64,000 nt of DNA from Pseudomonas sp. ACN8 (GTDB lineage Bacteria > Pseudomonadota > Gammaproteobacteria > Pseudomonadales > Pseudomonadaceae): assembly GCF_002303925.1 (NCBI RefSeq), contig NZ_MRCS01000021.1, positions 37,572 through 101,571 on the forward strand, in the 5' to 3' direction. The position numbers and the translations under genes were made by a program. Of this stretch, positions 19,561 to 28,321 are shown one piece after another. The notes under the pieces were generated by a model. The model saw only the letters and a list, made by a program, of their open reading frames with translations, did no database searches and was not told the DNA's origin. Positions within the stretch are counted from its first letter, which is position 1, and each line of letters begins with the position of its first letter.

Positions 19561-20745
19561 TTAACGCACCGACTCAAACAACCCCGTAGCCCCCATCCCG
19601 CCACCCACGCACATGGTGACGATGCCGTACCGCAGATTGCGTCGCTGCAATTCACGAACCAGATGCCCGACCTGGCGCGAGCCGGTCATGCCGAACGGGT
19701 GACCGATGGAAATCGAGCCGCCGTTGACGTTGTACCGGGCGTTGTCGATTTCCAGCCGGTTGCGGCTGTACAGGCACTGCGAGGCGAACGCTTCGTTGAG
19801 TTCCCACAGGTCGATGTCGTCAATCCGCAAGCCTTTGGCCTTGAGCAGTTTCGGTACCGAAAACACCGGGCCGATGCCCATCTCGTCCGGCGCGCAACCG
19901 GCCACGGTAAAGCCGCGGAAGAACGCTTTCGGCTTGAGCCCCAGCTCCAGTGCTTTTTCGAGGCTCATCACCAGGGTCATGGACGCGCCGTCGGACAGTT
20001 GCGAAGAGTTGCCCGCCGTGACCGAGCCATCTTCGGCGAACACCGGTTTCAATCCGGCCAGGCTTTCCAGGGTGGTGTCCGGGCGGTTGCAGTCATCTCG
20101 GTCGACGATGCCGTCGAGGATCTGTGCCTGACCTGTGGCCTTGTCTTCGACGCGATACTTCACCGCCATCGGCACGATTTCATCGCTGAACAACCCGGCG
20201 GCCTGCGCCGCTGCGGTACGTTGCTGGCTTTGCAGCGCGTACAGGTCCTGCTCTTCACGGCTGACGCCGTACCGACGCGCGACGATTTCAGCCGTCTGGC
20301 CCATCGGAAAATAGATGCCCGGCACCTGCTCCTTGAGCAGCGGGTTGATCAGGTTGTCGGTGTTGACGCTCTTCATGGTCAGGCTGATGGACTCGACGCC
20401 GCCGGCGACGATGATGTCGCTGCAACCCGAAGCGATCTGGTTGGCGGCGATGGCGATCGCCTGCAAGCCCGAAGAACAGAACCGGTTGAGGGTCATGCCG
20501 GCCGTGCCGATACCCAGGCGCGAGAGCACCGCGACATTGCGACCGATATTGAAACCCTGGGCACCTTCGTTGGAGCCGGCACCCACGATGCAGTCCTCGA
20601 CGCTCGCCGGATCGATACCGGTGCGCGCCAACAGTGCATCGACACAGTGGGCCGCCATGTCATCCGGGCGGGTCATGTTGAATTTACCGCGAAAGGATTT
20701 GGCCAGGCCGGTCCGTACGCTGTCGACGATCACCACTTCACGCAT
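19561..20745 (-). CDS. Acyl-CoA thiolase (acetyl-CoA C-acyltransferase family)
   Basis: This 394-residue thiolase has the nucleophilic cysteine in NRFCSSGLQAIAIAA near residue 90, the NEAFA motif and GHPFGMTGSR with its catalytic histidine near 346. The C-terminal CVGGGMGATGLFE carries the second catalytic cysteine. It should cleave 3-ketoacyl-CoA or condense acetyl-CoA; the chain-length preference is unclear. The real start is MREVVIVDSVRT at 20745, with GAGGT upstream; the longer frame adds an unrelated tail. It is adjacent to pap, an order also found in P. aeruginosa (PA3454-PA3455). Confidence 0.92.
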   Translation of the reverse strand: MREVVIVDSVRTGLAKSFRGKFNMTRPDDMAAHCVDALLARTGIDPASVEDCIVGAGSNEGAQGFNIGRNVAVLSRLGIGTAGMTLNRFCSSGLQAIAIAANQIASGCSDIIVAGGVESISLTMKSVNTDNLINPLLKEQVPGIYFPMGQTAEIVARRYGVSREEQDLYALQSQQRTAAAQAAGLFSDEIVPMAVKYRVEDKATGQAQILDGIVDRDDCNRPDTTLESLAGLKPVFAEDGSVTAGNSSQLSDGASMTLVMSLEKALELGLKPKAFFRGFTVAGCAPDEMGIGPVFSVPKLLKAKGLRIDDIDLWELNEAFASQCLYSRNRLEIDNARYNVNGGSISIGHPFGMTGSRQVGHLVRELQRRNLRYGIVTMCVGGGMGATGLFESVR

Positions 20746-20847
20746 GGCATACCTCATTGTTGTTATCGGTTGAGAGTGGACCGAGCATAAGTCCAGCGCT
20801 TCACCGACCGCGACGATCATTCACCTCGCGTATGCGTAACCATGGCC

Positions 20848-22368
20848 TCAATTCTTGTCCTTGCGCTTGCGTTCATGCCGGTCGGATTTCTCGAAAGCCT
20901 CTTCCAGCGCCCGGTTGATGGTGCGTAGCACCTTGACCCGTGCCCAGCGCTTGTCATTGGCTTCCACCAGGGTCCATGGCGCAATCTCGGTACTGGTACG
21001 GTCGACCATGTCACCGACCGCCGCACGATAGTCATCCCATTTTTCACGGTTACGCCAGTCATCTTCAGTGATCTTGAAGCGCTTGAAGGGAATCTTCTCG
21101 CGCTCCTCGAAGCGCTCCAATTGCGTCTGCTTGTCGATCGACAGCCAGAACTTGACCACGATCACACCGGCGTCGGCGAGCTGTTCTTCGAAATCGTTGA
21201 TTTCACCATAGGCACGCAGCCAGTCCGCCGGGCTGCAAAAGCCTTCGATGCGCTCCACCAACACCCGGCCATACCACGAGCGGTCGAACACCGTGAACTT
21301 GCCCCGGGCCGGCAGGTGCCGCCAGAAACGCCATAGATACGGCTGCGCCCGTTCTTCTTCGGTTGGCGCGGCAATCGGTACGATGCTGTACTGACGCGGA
21401 TCCAGCGCTGCCGCTACCCGGCGGATCGCCCCACCTTTGCCAGCCGCGTCATTGCCCTCGAACACCGCCACCAGTGCGTGGCGGCGCATGCGTTTGTCAC
21501 GCATCAACCCGGAAAACCGCGCCTGCTCGGTGATCAGTTGTTCTTCGTAATCATCCTTGTCCAGGTGCAGGGTCAGGTCCAGACTGTCGATCAGGTTCAC
21601 TTGATCGACACTGGGGAACACTGGCGCGGCGCTGACCTTTTCCGGATGGATCTTCGGTCGCTTCAATGCCCCTTGCAGGCCCGCCAGCAGAATCCGACCC
21701 ACGGCCAGGCTGCGATAATGGGCATCCGCCCCGGCGATCACATGCCAGGGTGCATAGTCACGGCTGGTTCGACGCAGCGCCCGTTCACCATACTTCACGA
21801 ACCGGTCGTAGGTTTGCGACTGCTGCCAGTCCAGCGGGCTGATGCGCCAGCTGTGCAGCGGGTCGTCGGCCAATGCCTTGAGGCGTGCCTTCATTTGCTT
21901 TTTCGAGAGGTGAAACCAGAACTTGAAGATCAGCGCACCTTCATCGCAGAGCATCTTTTCCAGGCGCTCGGCGCCATTGATCGCCTGGTCCAGTCGCGGA
22001 TCCTTGAACTCGCCATGGACCCGCCCCTGCAGCATCTGGCTGTACCAGTTGCCGAAGAAAATCCCCATGCGCCCCTTGGCCGGGAGCATCCGCCAGTACC
22101 GCCAGGCCGGCGGCCGCGCCAGTTCTTCATCGGTTTGCTGATCGAAGGTACGCACCTCGATCAAGCGCGGGTCCATCCACTCGTTGAGCACCTTGATCGT
22201 CTCACCCTTGCCGGCACCTTCGATGCCATTGATCAAAATGATCACCGGAAAGCGGCGTTGCTGCTGCAATTCGAATTGCGCTTCGAGCAACGCTTCGCGC
22301 AGGGCCGGGATTTCGGCGTCGTAGGTTTCTTTGTCGATGGCGTGATCGATTTCGGCGGATTCAAACAT
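20848..22368 (-). CDS. pap: Polyphosphate:AMP phosphotransferase (two-domain PPK2)
   Basis: This 506-residue class II PPK2 transfers phosphate from polyphosphate to AMP, giving ADP. Two PPK2 domains lie in tandem: the first has Walker A GIEGAGKGE at about 48-56, the second GNDAAGKGG near 304-312. The second domain keeps the DRSWYGRVLVE motif, whereas the first has GNWYSQ at the same place and lacks the aspartate. The N-terminal domain therefore looks degenerate and the C-terminal one catalytic, as known for the Pseudomonas enzyme. The start MFESAEIDH at 22368 follows AGGGAGC. The C-terminus is rich in Lys and Arg. Confidence 0.94.
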   Translation of the reverse strand: MFESAEIDHAIDKETYDAEIPALREALLEAQFELQQQRRFPVIILINGIEGAGKGETIKVLNEWMDPRLIEVRTFDQQTDEELARPPAWRYWRMLPAKGRMGIFFGNWYSQMLQGRVHGEFKDPRLDQAINGAERLEKMLCDEGALIFKFWFHLSKKQMKARLKALADDPLHSWRISPLDWQQSQTYDRFVKYGERALRRTSRDYAPWHVIAGADAHYRSLAVGRILLAGLQGALKRPKIHPEKVSAAPVFPSVDQVNLIDSLDLTLHLDKDDYEEQLITEQARFSGLMRDKRMRRHALVAVFEGNDAAGKGGAIRRVAAALDPRQYSIVPIAAPTEEERAQPYLWRFWRHLPARGKFTVFDRSWYGRVLVERIEGFCSPADWLRAYGEINDFEEQLADAGVIVVKFWLSIDKQTQLERFEEREKIPFKRFKITEDDWRNREKWDDYRAAVGDMVDRTSTEIAPWTLVEANDKRWARVKVLRTINRALEEAFEKSDRHERKRKDKN

Positions 22369-22521
22369 GAGCGGCTCCCTTCCAGATGTGAGCAAGACTA
22401 GCGGATTGAACTGAAGGCCAGCAGAGATTCTCCCGGTCTCGGCCAATGCATACCTTGCCACGGATCAAGCACCACGCCGTCGATCGGCTAGAATGGCGGC
22501 CTTGCCGTTGCCGAGCCTGCC

Positions 22522-24501
22522 ATGAAACCTGTATTGCCCCACGCCCAGCTCGACTGGGACGACCAAGGTCGCCCGTATTCGCGGGTATTCGACGATGTGT
22601 ATTTCTCCGACCAGTCGGGGCTGGACGAAACCCGCTATGTCTTTATTGAGCAGAACCGTCTGGTGGAGCGTTTTGCTGCCCTGCCCGAGGGCGGGCGGCT
22701 GGTCATCGGTGAAACCGGGTTCGGCACCGGGCTGAATTTTTTGTGCGCCTGGCAGGTGTTCGATCAACACGCCGCGACCGGTGCGCGGTTGCATTTTGTC
22801 AGCGTCGAGAAATACCCGTTGAGCCCCGACGACTTGCAGCGGGCCCTGGCGCTGTGGCCGGAACTCAAGGTGTTTGCCGATCAACTGCTTGAGCAATACG
22901 TGGCCATCCATCAGGGCTTTCAGCGCCTGACGCTGGACCACGGCCGCGTGACGCTGACCCTGCTGATCGGCGATGCACTGGAGCAACTGCCGCAACTCGA
23001 TGCCCGAATCGACGCCTGGTTCCTCGACGGTTTCGCCCCGGCGAAAAACCCCGACATGTGGACCGCCGAGCTGTTTGCCGAACTGGCGCGCCTGGCCGCC
23101 CCCGGTGCCTCCATCAGCACGTTCACCAGCACCGGCTGGGTGCGGCGCCTGCTCAACGCCGCCGGCTTCAAGATGAAACGCACCCCCGGCATTGGCCACA
23201 AATGGGAAATCCTGCGCGGCGAGTTCCTCGGCTGGCCCCAGGAAACACCGACCCCGGCCCTGGATAAACCCTGGTTCGCCCGGCCGGCCCCGCTGACCGG
23301 CGAACGCCAGGCTCTGGTGATCGGTGCCGGCCTGGCCGGATGTGCCAGCGCCGCCAGCCTCGCCGCGCGGGGTTGGCAAGTGACTTTGCTGGAGCGCCAC
23401 GACGCCATCGCCCAGGAAGCCTCGGGCAACCCGCAGGGCGTGCTCTACCTGAAGTTATCCGCCCACGGCACGGCGCTGTCGCAAATGATCGTCAGCGGAT
23501 TCGGCTACACCCGACGCCTGCTCGAACACTTGCAACGGGGCCGCGACTGGGACGATTGCGGCGTGTTGCAGTTGGCGTTCAACGCCAAGGAAGCCGAGCG
23601 TCAAGCGCAGTTGGCAGCGGCGTTTCCAGCGGACTTGCTGCACCTGCTGGATCAACCCGAGGCACAGGCCGTGGCCGGCATCGGGCTGGCACAGGGTGGC
23701 CTGTTCTATCCCGAAGGCGGCTGGGTTCATCCACCGGCGTTGTGCCAGTGGCAGGCTGCGCATCCACAGATTCAACTGCTCACCCATCACGATGCGCTGG
23801 AGCTGCGCAAAGTTGAAGGCCGTTGGCAAGCCTGGGACGGCGAGCGCTTGCTTGCCGACGCCCCCGTGGTGGTGCTCGCCGGTGCCGCCGAAATCCGGCG
23901 TTTCCCCGAGAGCGCCGAGTTGCCGCTCAAACGCATTCGCGGGCAAATCACCCGACTGGTGCAAACCCCGCAAAGCCAGGCCCTGAGCACCGTGGTGTGC
24001 GCCGAAGGCTATGTCGCCCCTGCCCGTTTGGGCGAACACACCCTGGGAGCCAGTTTCGATTTCAAGAGCGATGACCTGGCGCCGACTACGGCGGAACACC
24101 TGGGCAACCTGGCCATGCTCGAAGAGATTTCCCACGATCTGGTCGAGCGTTTACAGGCCGATGAACTTGCACCTGAAAGTCTCCAGGGTCGCGTTGCCTT
24201 TCGCTGCACCAGCCCCGACTACTTGCCAATCGTCGGTCCGTTGGCCGACACCCAGGCGTTCACTCAGGTGTATGCAGCACTCAGCAAGGACGCCCGGCAG
24301 GTGCCGGACGTCGAATGCCCATGGCTTGACGGTTTGTACATCAACAGCGGTCACGGCTCGCGCGGCCTGATCACCGCACCGCTGTCCGGAGAACTGCTGG
24401 CAGCCTGGCTGGACAACGAACCCCTGCCATTGCCCAGGAGCGTGGCCGAAGCCTGTCACCCCAACCGGTTTGCCTTGCGGCGCCTGATCCGGGGCAAGTA
24501 G
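22522..24501 (+). CDS. mnmC: Bifunctional tRNA mnm5s2U34 biosynthesis protein MnmC
   Basis: MnmC completes the mnm5s2U modification of wobble uridine in two steps: its C-terminal FAD domain removes the carboxymethyl group of cmnm5s2U and its N-terminal domain methylates the product. The 659-residue protein has the methyltransferase motif VIGETGFGTGLNFL at 61-74 and DAWFLDGFAPAKNPDMW near 168. The FAD-binding motif LVIGAGLAGCASAASLAARG lies around 263-282. Both halves look complete. The ATG at 22522 follows the divergent pap promoter region. Confidence 0.96.
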   Translation: MKPVLPHAQLDWDDQGRPYSRVFDDVYFSDQSGLDETRYVFIEQNRLVERFAALPEGGRLVIGETGFGTGLNFLCAWQVFDQHAATGARLHFVSVEKYPLSPDDLQRALALWPELKVFADQLLEQYVAIHQGFQRLTLDHGRVTLTLLIGDALEQLPQLDARIDAWFLDGFAPAKNPDMWTAELFAELARLAAPGASISTFTSTGWVRRLLNAAGFKMKRTPGIGHKWEILRGEFLGWPQETPTPALDKPWFARPAPLTGERQALVIGAGLAGCASAASLAARGWQVTLLERHDAIAQEASGNPQGVLYLKLSAHGTALSQMIVSGFGYTRRLLEHLQRGRDWDDCGVLQLAFNAKEAERQAQLAAAFPADLLHLLDQPEAQAVAGIGLAQGGLFYPEGGWVHPPALCQWQAAHPQIQLLTHHDALELRKVEGRWQAWDGERLLADAPVVVLAGAAEIRRFPESAELPLKRIRGQITRLVQTPQSQALSTVVCAEGYVAPARLGEHTLGASFDFKSDDLAPTTAEHLGNLAMLEEISHDLVERLQADELAPESLQGRVAFRCTSPDYLPIVGPLADTQAFTQVYAALSKDARQVPDVECPWLDGLYINSGHGSRGLITAPLSGELLAAWLDNEPLPLPRSVAEACHPNRFALRRLIRGK

Positions 24502-24582
24502 TCGATACAGCAGTCGAAGTCGCCCTCATGGGGCGATTCGGCCGTGGTCATTCGCGCATATAACTCATCGATCTAAAACTCC

Positions 24583-24666
24583 CCTTACCGAGGAGGGTCA
24601 CTTTCTGAGTACCCGCTGTTTCGACGCGGTATCGATCGACCCTCCCCAACGGAAAAACCGGTAAGG
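24583..24666 (+). promoter_or_regulatory. Leader hairpin covering the ribosome-binding site of the NAGGN operon
   Basis: Two nested arm pairs are exact complements: CCTTACCG (24583-24590) with CGGTAAGG (24659-24666), and GGAGGGTC (24592-24599) with GACCCTCC (24638-24645). The outer right arm contains the Shine-Dalgarno AAGGA of the following gene (ATG at 24672), so folding would hide it. Several GGA triplets, the core of CsrA/Rsm sites, occur in the structure. This points to translational control; the regulator is unknown. Confidence 0.6.
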
Positions 24667-24671
24667 AATTT

Positions 24672-26444
24672 ATGTGCGGATTAGCTGGCGAGTTACGTTT
24701 TGATCATCAACCTGCAGACCTTGCAGCCATTGAACGAATCACCCATCACCTGGCCCCTCGCGGCCCCGACGCCTGGGGATTTCATAGCCAGGGACCTGTT
24801 GCCCTGGGCCATCGGCGCCTGAAAATCATGGACCTGTCAGACGGCTCGGCGCAGCCGATGATCGACCCGCAACTGGGCTTGTCCCTGGCCTTCAACGGGG
24901 CGATCTACAACTTTCCGGAACTGCGCACGGAACTTGAAAACCTGGGTTACGCCTTCTATTCCGGTGGCGACACCGAAGTGTTGCTCAAGGGCTATCACGC
25001 CTGGGGCGAAGCGCTGCTGCCGAAACTCAACGGCATGTTTGCCTTTGCCATTTGGGAGCGCGATGCCCAACGCCTGTTCATCGCCCGCGACCGACTCGGC
25101 GTAAAACCGCTGTACCTGTCGCGCACCGGCCAGCGCCTGCGCTTCGCCTCGGCCCTGCCGGCATTGCTCAAGGGTGGCGACATCAACCCGCTCCTCGATC
25201 CCGTGGCGCTCAATCACTACCTGAATTTCCACGCCGTGGTCCCGGCACCGCGCACCTTGCTGGCGGGCATTGAAAAACTGCCGCCGGCCACCTGGATGCG
25301 CATCGAAGCCGATGGCCGCACCGAACAGAAAACCTGGTGGACCCTGCCCTACGGCCCTAACGCCGATGAGACGGACTTGAGCCTCGAAGACTGGCGCGAC
25401 CGTGTACTCGACAGCACCCGCGAAGCGGTAGCGATTCGACAGCGTGCGGCGGTGGATGTCGGCGTGCTGCTGTCCGGTGGTGTCGATTCCAGCCTGCTGG
25501 TGGGCCTGTTGCGGGAAGTCGGCGTGGACAATCTGTCGACCTTCTCCATCGGCTTCCAGGATGCCGGCGGCGAACGCGGCGACGAGTTCCAGTATTCCGA
25601 CCTGATCGCCAAACACTACGGCACGCAGCACCATCAACTGCGCATCGACGAAAAGGAAATCATCGAACAACTGCCCGCCGCCTTCCGCGCCATGAGTGAG
25701 CCGATGGTCAGCCATGACTGCATCGCCTTCTATCTGTTGTCCCGGGAAGTAGCCAAACACTGCAAAGTCGTCCAGAGCGGCCAGGGCGCCGATGAGCTGT
25801 TCGCCGGTTACCACTGGTATCCGCAAGTGGACGGCGCGAGTGATCCCTATGCCGCTTACCGCGAAGCGTTTTTCGACCGCAGTTACGACGACTACGCCGC
25901 CACCGTGCAACCGAAATGGCTGACCGCGAATGACGCCGCCGGCGACTTCGTCAAAGCCCATTTCGCTCAGCCCGGTGCCGATGCGGCGGTGGACAAGGCC
26001 TTGCGTCTGGACAGCACGGTGATGCTGGTGGACGACCCGGTCAAACGGGTCGACAACATGACCATGGCCTGGGGCCTGGAAGCGCGCACGCCGTTTCTCG
26101 ACTACCGCCTGGTGGAGCTGTCGGCACGGATTCCGGGGCGTTTCAAACTGCCGGACGGCGGTAAGCAAGTCCTGAAGGAAGCGGCGCGACAAGTGATTCC
26201 CAGTGAAGTGATCGACCGCAAGAAAGGTTACTTCCCGGTGCCGGGCCTCAAGCATTTGCAGGGCGATACGCTGGAATGGGTGCGCGAGCTGCTGCTCGAT
26301 CCGAGTCAGGATCGCGGCCTGTTCCACCCGGCGATGCTCGATCGACTGCTGACCGACCCACAGGGTCAATTGACGCCATTGCGCGGCTCGAAGCTGTGGC
26401 AACTGGCAGCCCTGAACCTGTGGCTCAGCGAACAAGGAATCTGA
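24672..26444 (+). CDS. N-acetylglutaminylglutamine amidotransferase (asparagine-synthase family)
   Basis: This 590-residue enzyme converts N-acetylglutaminylglutamine to its amide, NAGGN, a dipeptide osmoprotectant made under salt stress. The N-terminal glutaminase domain begins MCGLAGELRF, with Cys2 as nucleophile, and the synthetase domain has the PP-loop LLSGGVDSSLLVGLL near residue 272. GQGADELFAGYHWYP follows near 372. It differs from true AsnB by its partners: it is followed 3 bp later by the NAGGN synthetase gene and then by an M42 peptidase, the diagnostic three-gene set. Confidence 0.93.
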   Translation: MCGLAGELRFDHQPADLAAIERITHHLAPRGPDAWGFHSQGPVALGHRRLKIMDLSDGSAQPMIDPQLGLSLAFNGAIYNFPELRTELENLGYAFYSGGDTEVLLKGYHAWGEALLPKLNGMFAFAIWERDAQRLFIARDRLGVKPLYLSRTGQRLRFASALPALLKGGDINPLLDPVALNHYLNFHAVVPAPRTLLAGIEKLPPATWMRIEADGRTEQKTWWTLPYGPNADETDLSLEDWRDRVLDSTREAVAIRQRAAVDVGVLLSGGVDSSLLVGLLREVGVDNLSTFSIGFQDAGGERGDEFQYSDLIAKHYGTQHHQLRIDEKEIIEQLPAAFRAMSEPMVSHDCIAFYLLSREVAKHCKVVQSGQGADELFAGYHWYPQVDGASDPYAAYREAFFDRSYDDYAATVQPKWLTANDAAGDFVKAHFAQPGADAAVDKALRLDSTVMLVDDPVKRVDNMTMAWGLEARTPFLDYRLVELSARIPGRFKLPDGGKQVLKEAARQVIPSEVIDRKKGYFPVPGLKHLQGDTLEWVRELLLDPSQDRGLFHPAMLDRLLTDPQGQLTPLRGSKLWQLAALNLWLSEQGI

Positions 26445-26447
26445 CCG

Positions 26448-28196
26448 ATGAAATCTCACGCCACGGCTTTCAGCCAACGCCTGTTGCGCGGCCAGTCACC
26501 CTCCTACGAACGCTTGCAGGCACGTCTTGCCGAGGATCGCTGTGAACGCGGCGGGGCGCCGATTGCCGTGCATTGCGGCTGGGGGCGCCTGCTGATCGGC
26601 CACACCTTTGCCGATGCCGCGAGCCTGGCCGGGGAGTTGCTCAACGAGCAGCCCGGCGAGCGGGACATTGCCCTGTACGTCGCCGCGCCCCAGCAAGTGC
26701 TGGGGCTGGAGCCGACGCAGTTGTTCCTCGACCCGTCCGATACCTTGCGCCTGTGGTTCAGCGACTACCGTCAGGCGACCCGGGTGTTTCGCGGTTTTCG
26801 CATTAGACGTGCGCAAAGCGATGCCGACTGGCAGGCGATCAATCAGCTGTATCAGGCCCGTGGCATGTTGCCGATCGATGCCACCCTGCTGACGCCGCGC
26901 CATCTGGGCGGCCCGGTGTACTGGCTGGCCGAAGACGAGGACAGCGGCGCGGTCATCGGCAGCGTCATGGGCCTCAACCACCACAAGGCCTTCAACGACC
27001 CGGAAAACGGCAGCAGCCTGTGGTGCCTGGCGGTCGACCCGCATTGTGCGCGACCAGGTGTCGGTGAAGTGCTGGTGCGGCATTTGATCGAACACTTCAT
27101 GAGTCGCGGGCTCGCCTGCCTCGACCTGTCGGTGCTGCACGACAACCGCCAGGCGAAAAGCCTTTACGCCAAGCTCGGTTTTCGCAACCTGACGACCTTC
27201 GCCATCAAGCGCAAGAACGGCATCAATCAACCGCTGTTTCTCGGGCCCGGCCCGGAAGCCGCGTTCAATCCCTACGCGCGGATCATTGTCGAGGAAGCAC
27301 ACCGTCGTGGCATCGATGTGCACGTCGATGACGCCGACGCCGGGATGTTCACCCTCAGCCATGGCGGGCGCCGGGTACGTTGCCGTGAATCCCTGAGCGA
27401 CCTGACCAGTGCCGTCAGCATGACCCTGTGCCAGGACAAAAGCCTGACCCACAAAGTGCTCAAGGCCGCCGGGTTGAACTTGCCGGCGCAGCAACTGGCG
27501 GGTAACGCCGATGACAACCTGGCGTTCCTCGATGAACACCAACGCGTGGTGGTCAAGCCACTCGATGGTGAACAAGGCCAAGGGGTGGCGGTGGATTTGC
27601 GCACCATCGAGGAAGTGCAGCAAGCCATAGAAGCCGCTCGCCACTTCGACAGCCGCGTGTTGCTGGAAAGTTTCCACGAAGGCCTGGACCTGCGCATTGT
27701 GGTGATCGGTTTTGAAGTGGTCGCCGCCGCCATTCGCCGGCCGGCCGAAGTGGTGGGCGACGGCCAGCACTCCATCGGTGCATTGATCGAAGCCCAGAGC
27801 CGGCGGCGACAAGCGGCCACCGGTGGCGAAAGCAAGATCCCGCAGGACCGGGAAACCCAGCGCACCTTGCGTGCCGCCGGTTACGACTACAGCAGCATTC
27901 TGCCGGCCGGTGAGCACCTGTTCGTACGGCGCACGGCGAATCTTCATACCGGCGGCGTGCTTGAAGACGTCACGGCGATCCTGCACCCGACGCTGGTGGA
28001 TGCGGCGGTACGGGCCGCGCGGACACTGGACATTCCCATGGTCGGCCTCGACCTGATGGTGTCCGCCGCTGACCAGCCGGACTATGTATTTATCGAAGCC
28101 AACGAACGGGCCGGGCTGGCCAACCATGAACCGCAGCCGACGGCGGAGCGGTTTGTGGATCTGTTGTTTCCGTACAGTCAGCCGGTGGTCTCTTAG
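26448..28196 (+). CDS. ngg: N-acetylglutaminylglutamine synthetase
   Basis: This 582-residue fusion couples a GNAT acetyltransferase domain (residues ~110-265, with CLAVDPHCARPGVGEVLVRH near 195) to an ATP-grasp ligase (~300-575, with VVKPLDGEQGQGVAVDLR near 367 and VFIEANERAGL near 545). It acetylates and joins two glutamines to make the NAGGN precursor, which the upstream amidotransferase finishes. The ATG at 26448 lies 3 bp after the previous stop, so translation is probably coupled. Confidence 0.94.
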   Translation: MKSHATAFSQRLLRGQSPSYERLQARLAEDRCERGGAPIAVHCGWGRLLIGHTFADAASLAGELLNEQPGERDIALYVAAPQQVLGLEPTQLFLDPSDTLRLWFSDYRQATRVFRGFRIRRAQSDADWQAINQLYQARGMLPIDATLLTPRHLGGPVYWLAEDEDSGAVIGSVMGLNHHKAFNDPENGSSLWCLAVDPHCARPGVGEVLVRHLIEHFMSRGLACLDLSVLHDNRQAKSLYAKLGFRNLTTFAIKRKNGINQPLFLGPGPEAAFNPYARIIVEEAHRRGIDVHVDDADAGMFTLSHGGRRVRCRESLSDLTSAVSMTLCQDKSLTHKVLKAAGLNLPAQQLAGNADDNLAFLDEHQRVVVKPLDGEQGQGVAVDLRTIEEVQQAIEAARHFDSRVLLESFHEGLDLRIVVIGFEVVAAAIRRPAEVVGDGQHSIGALIEAQSRRRQAATGGESKIPQDRETQRTLRAAGYDYSSILPAGEHLFVRRTANLHTGGVLEDVTAILHPTLVDAAVRAARTLDIPMVGLDLMVSAADQPDYVFIEANERAGLANHEPQPTAERFVDLLFPYSQPVVS

Positions 28197-28220
28197 CCAT
28201 GTGTTGTCTGGACTGGCCCT

Positions 28221-28285
28221 TTCGCGAGCAGGCTCGCTCCCACATTTGATCGCGTTCCCCCTATAGGAGCGAGCCTGCTCGCGAA
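28221..28285. repeat. REPIN, mixed-subclass arms
   Basis: The left arm, ending CTCGCTCCCACA, is of the TGTGGGAG type, whereas the right arm starts at 28264 as TATAGGAGCGAGCC, close to the TAGGAG type. It lies inside the presumed NAGGN operon between ngg and the peptidase gene and could set relative expression by RNA folding. Confidence 0.85.
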
Positions 28286-28321
28286 GGCGGCCGTACAGGC
28301 GATAACCAATCAGGAGTCTCC

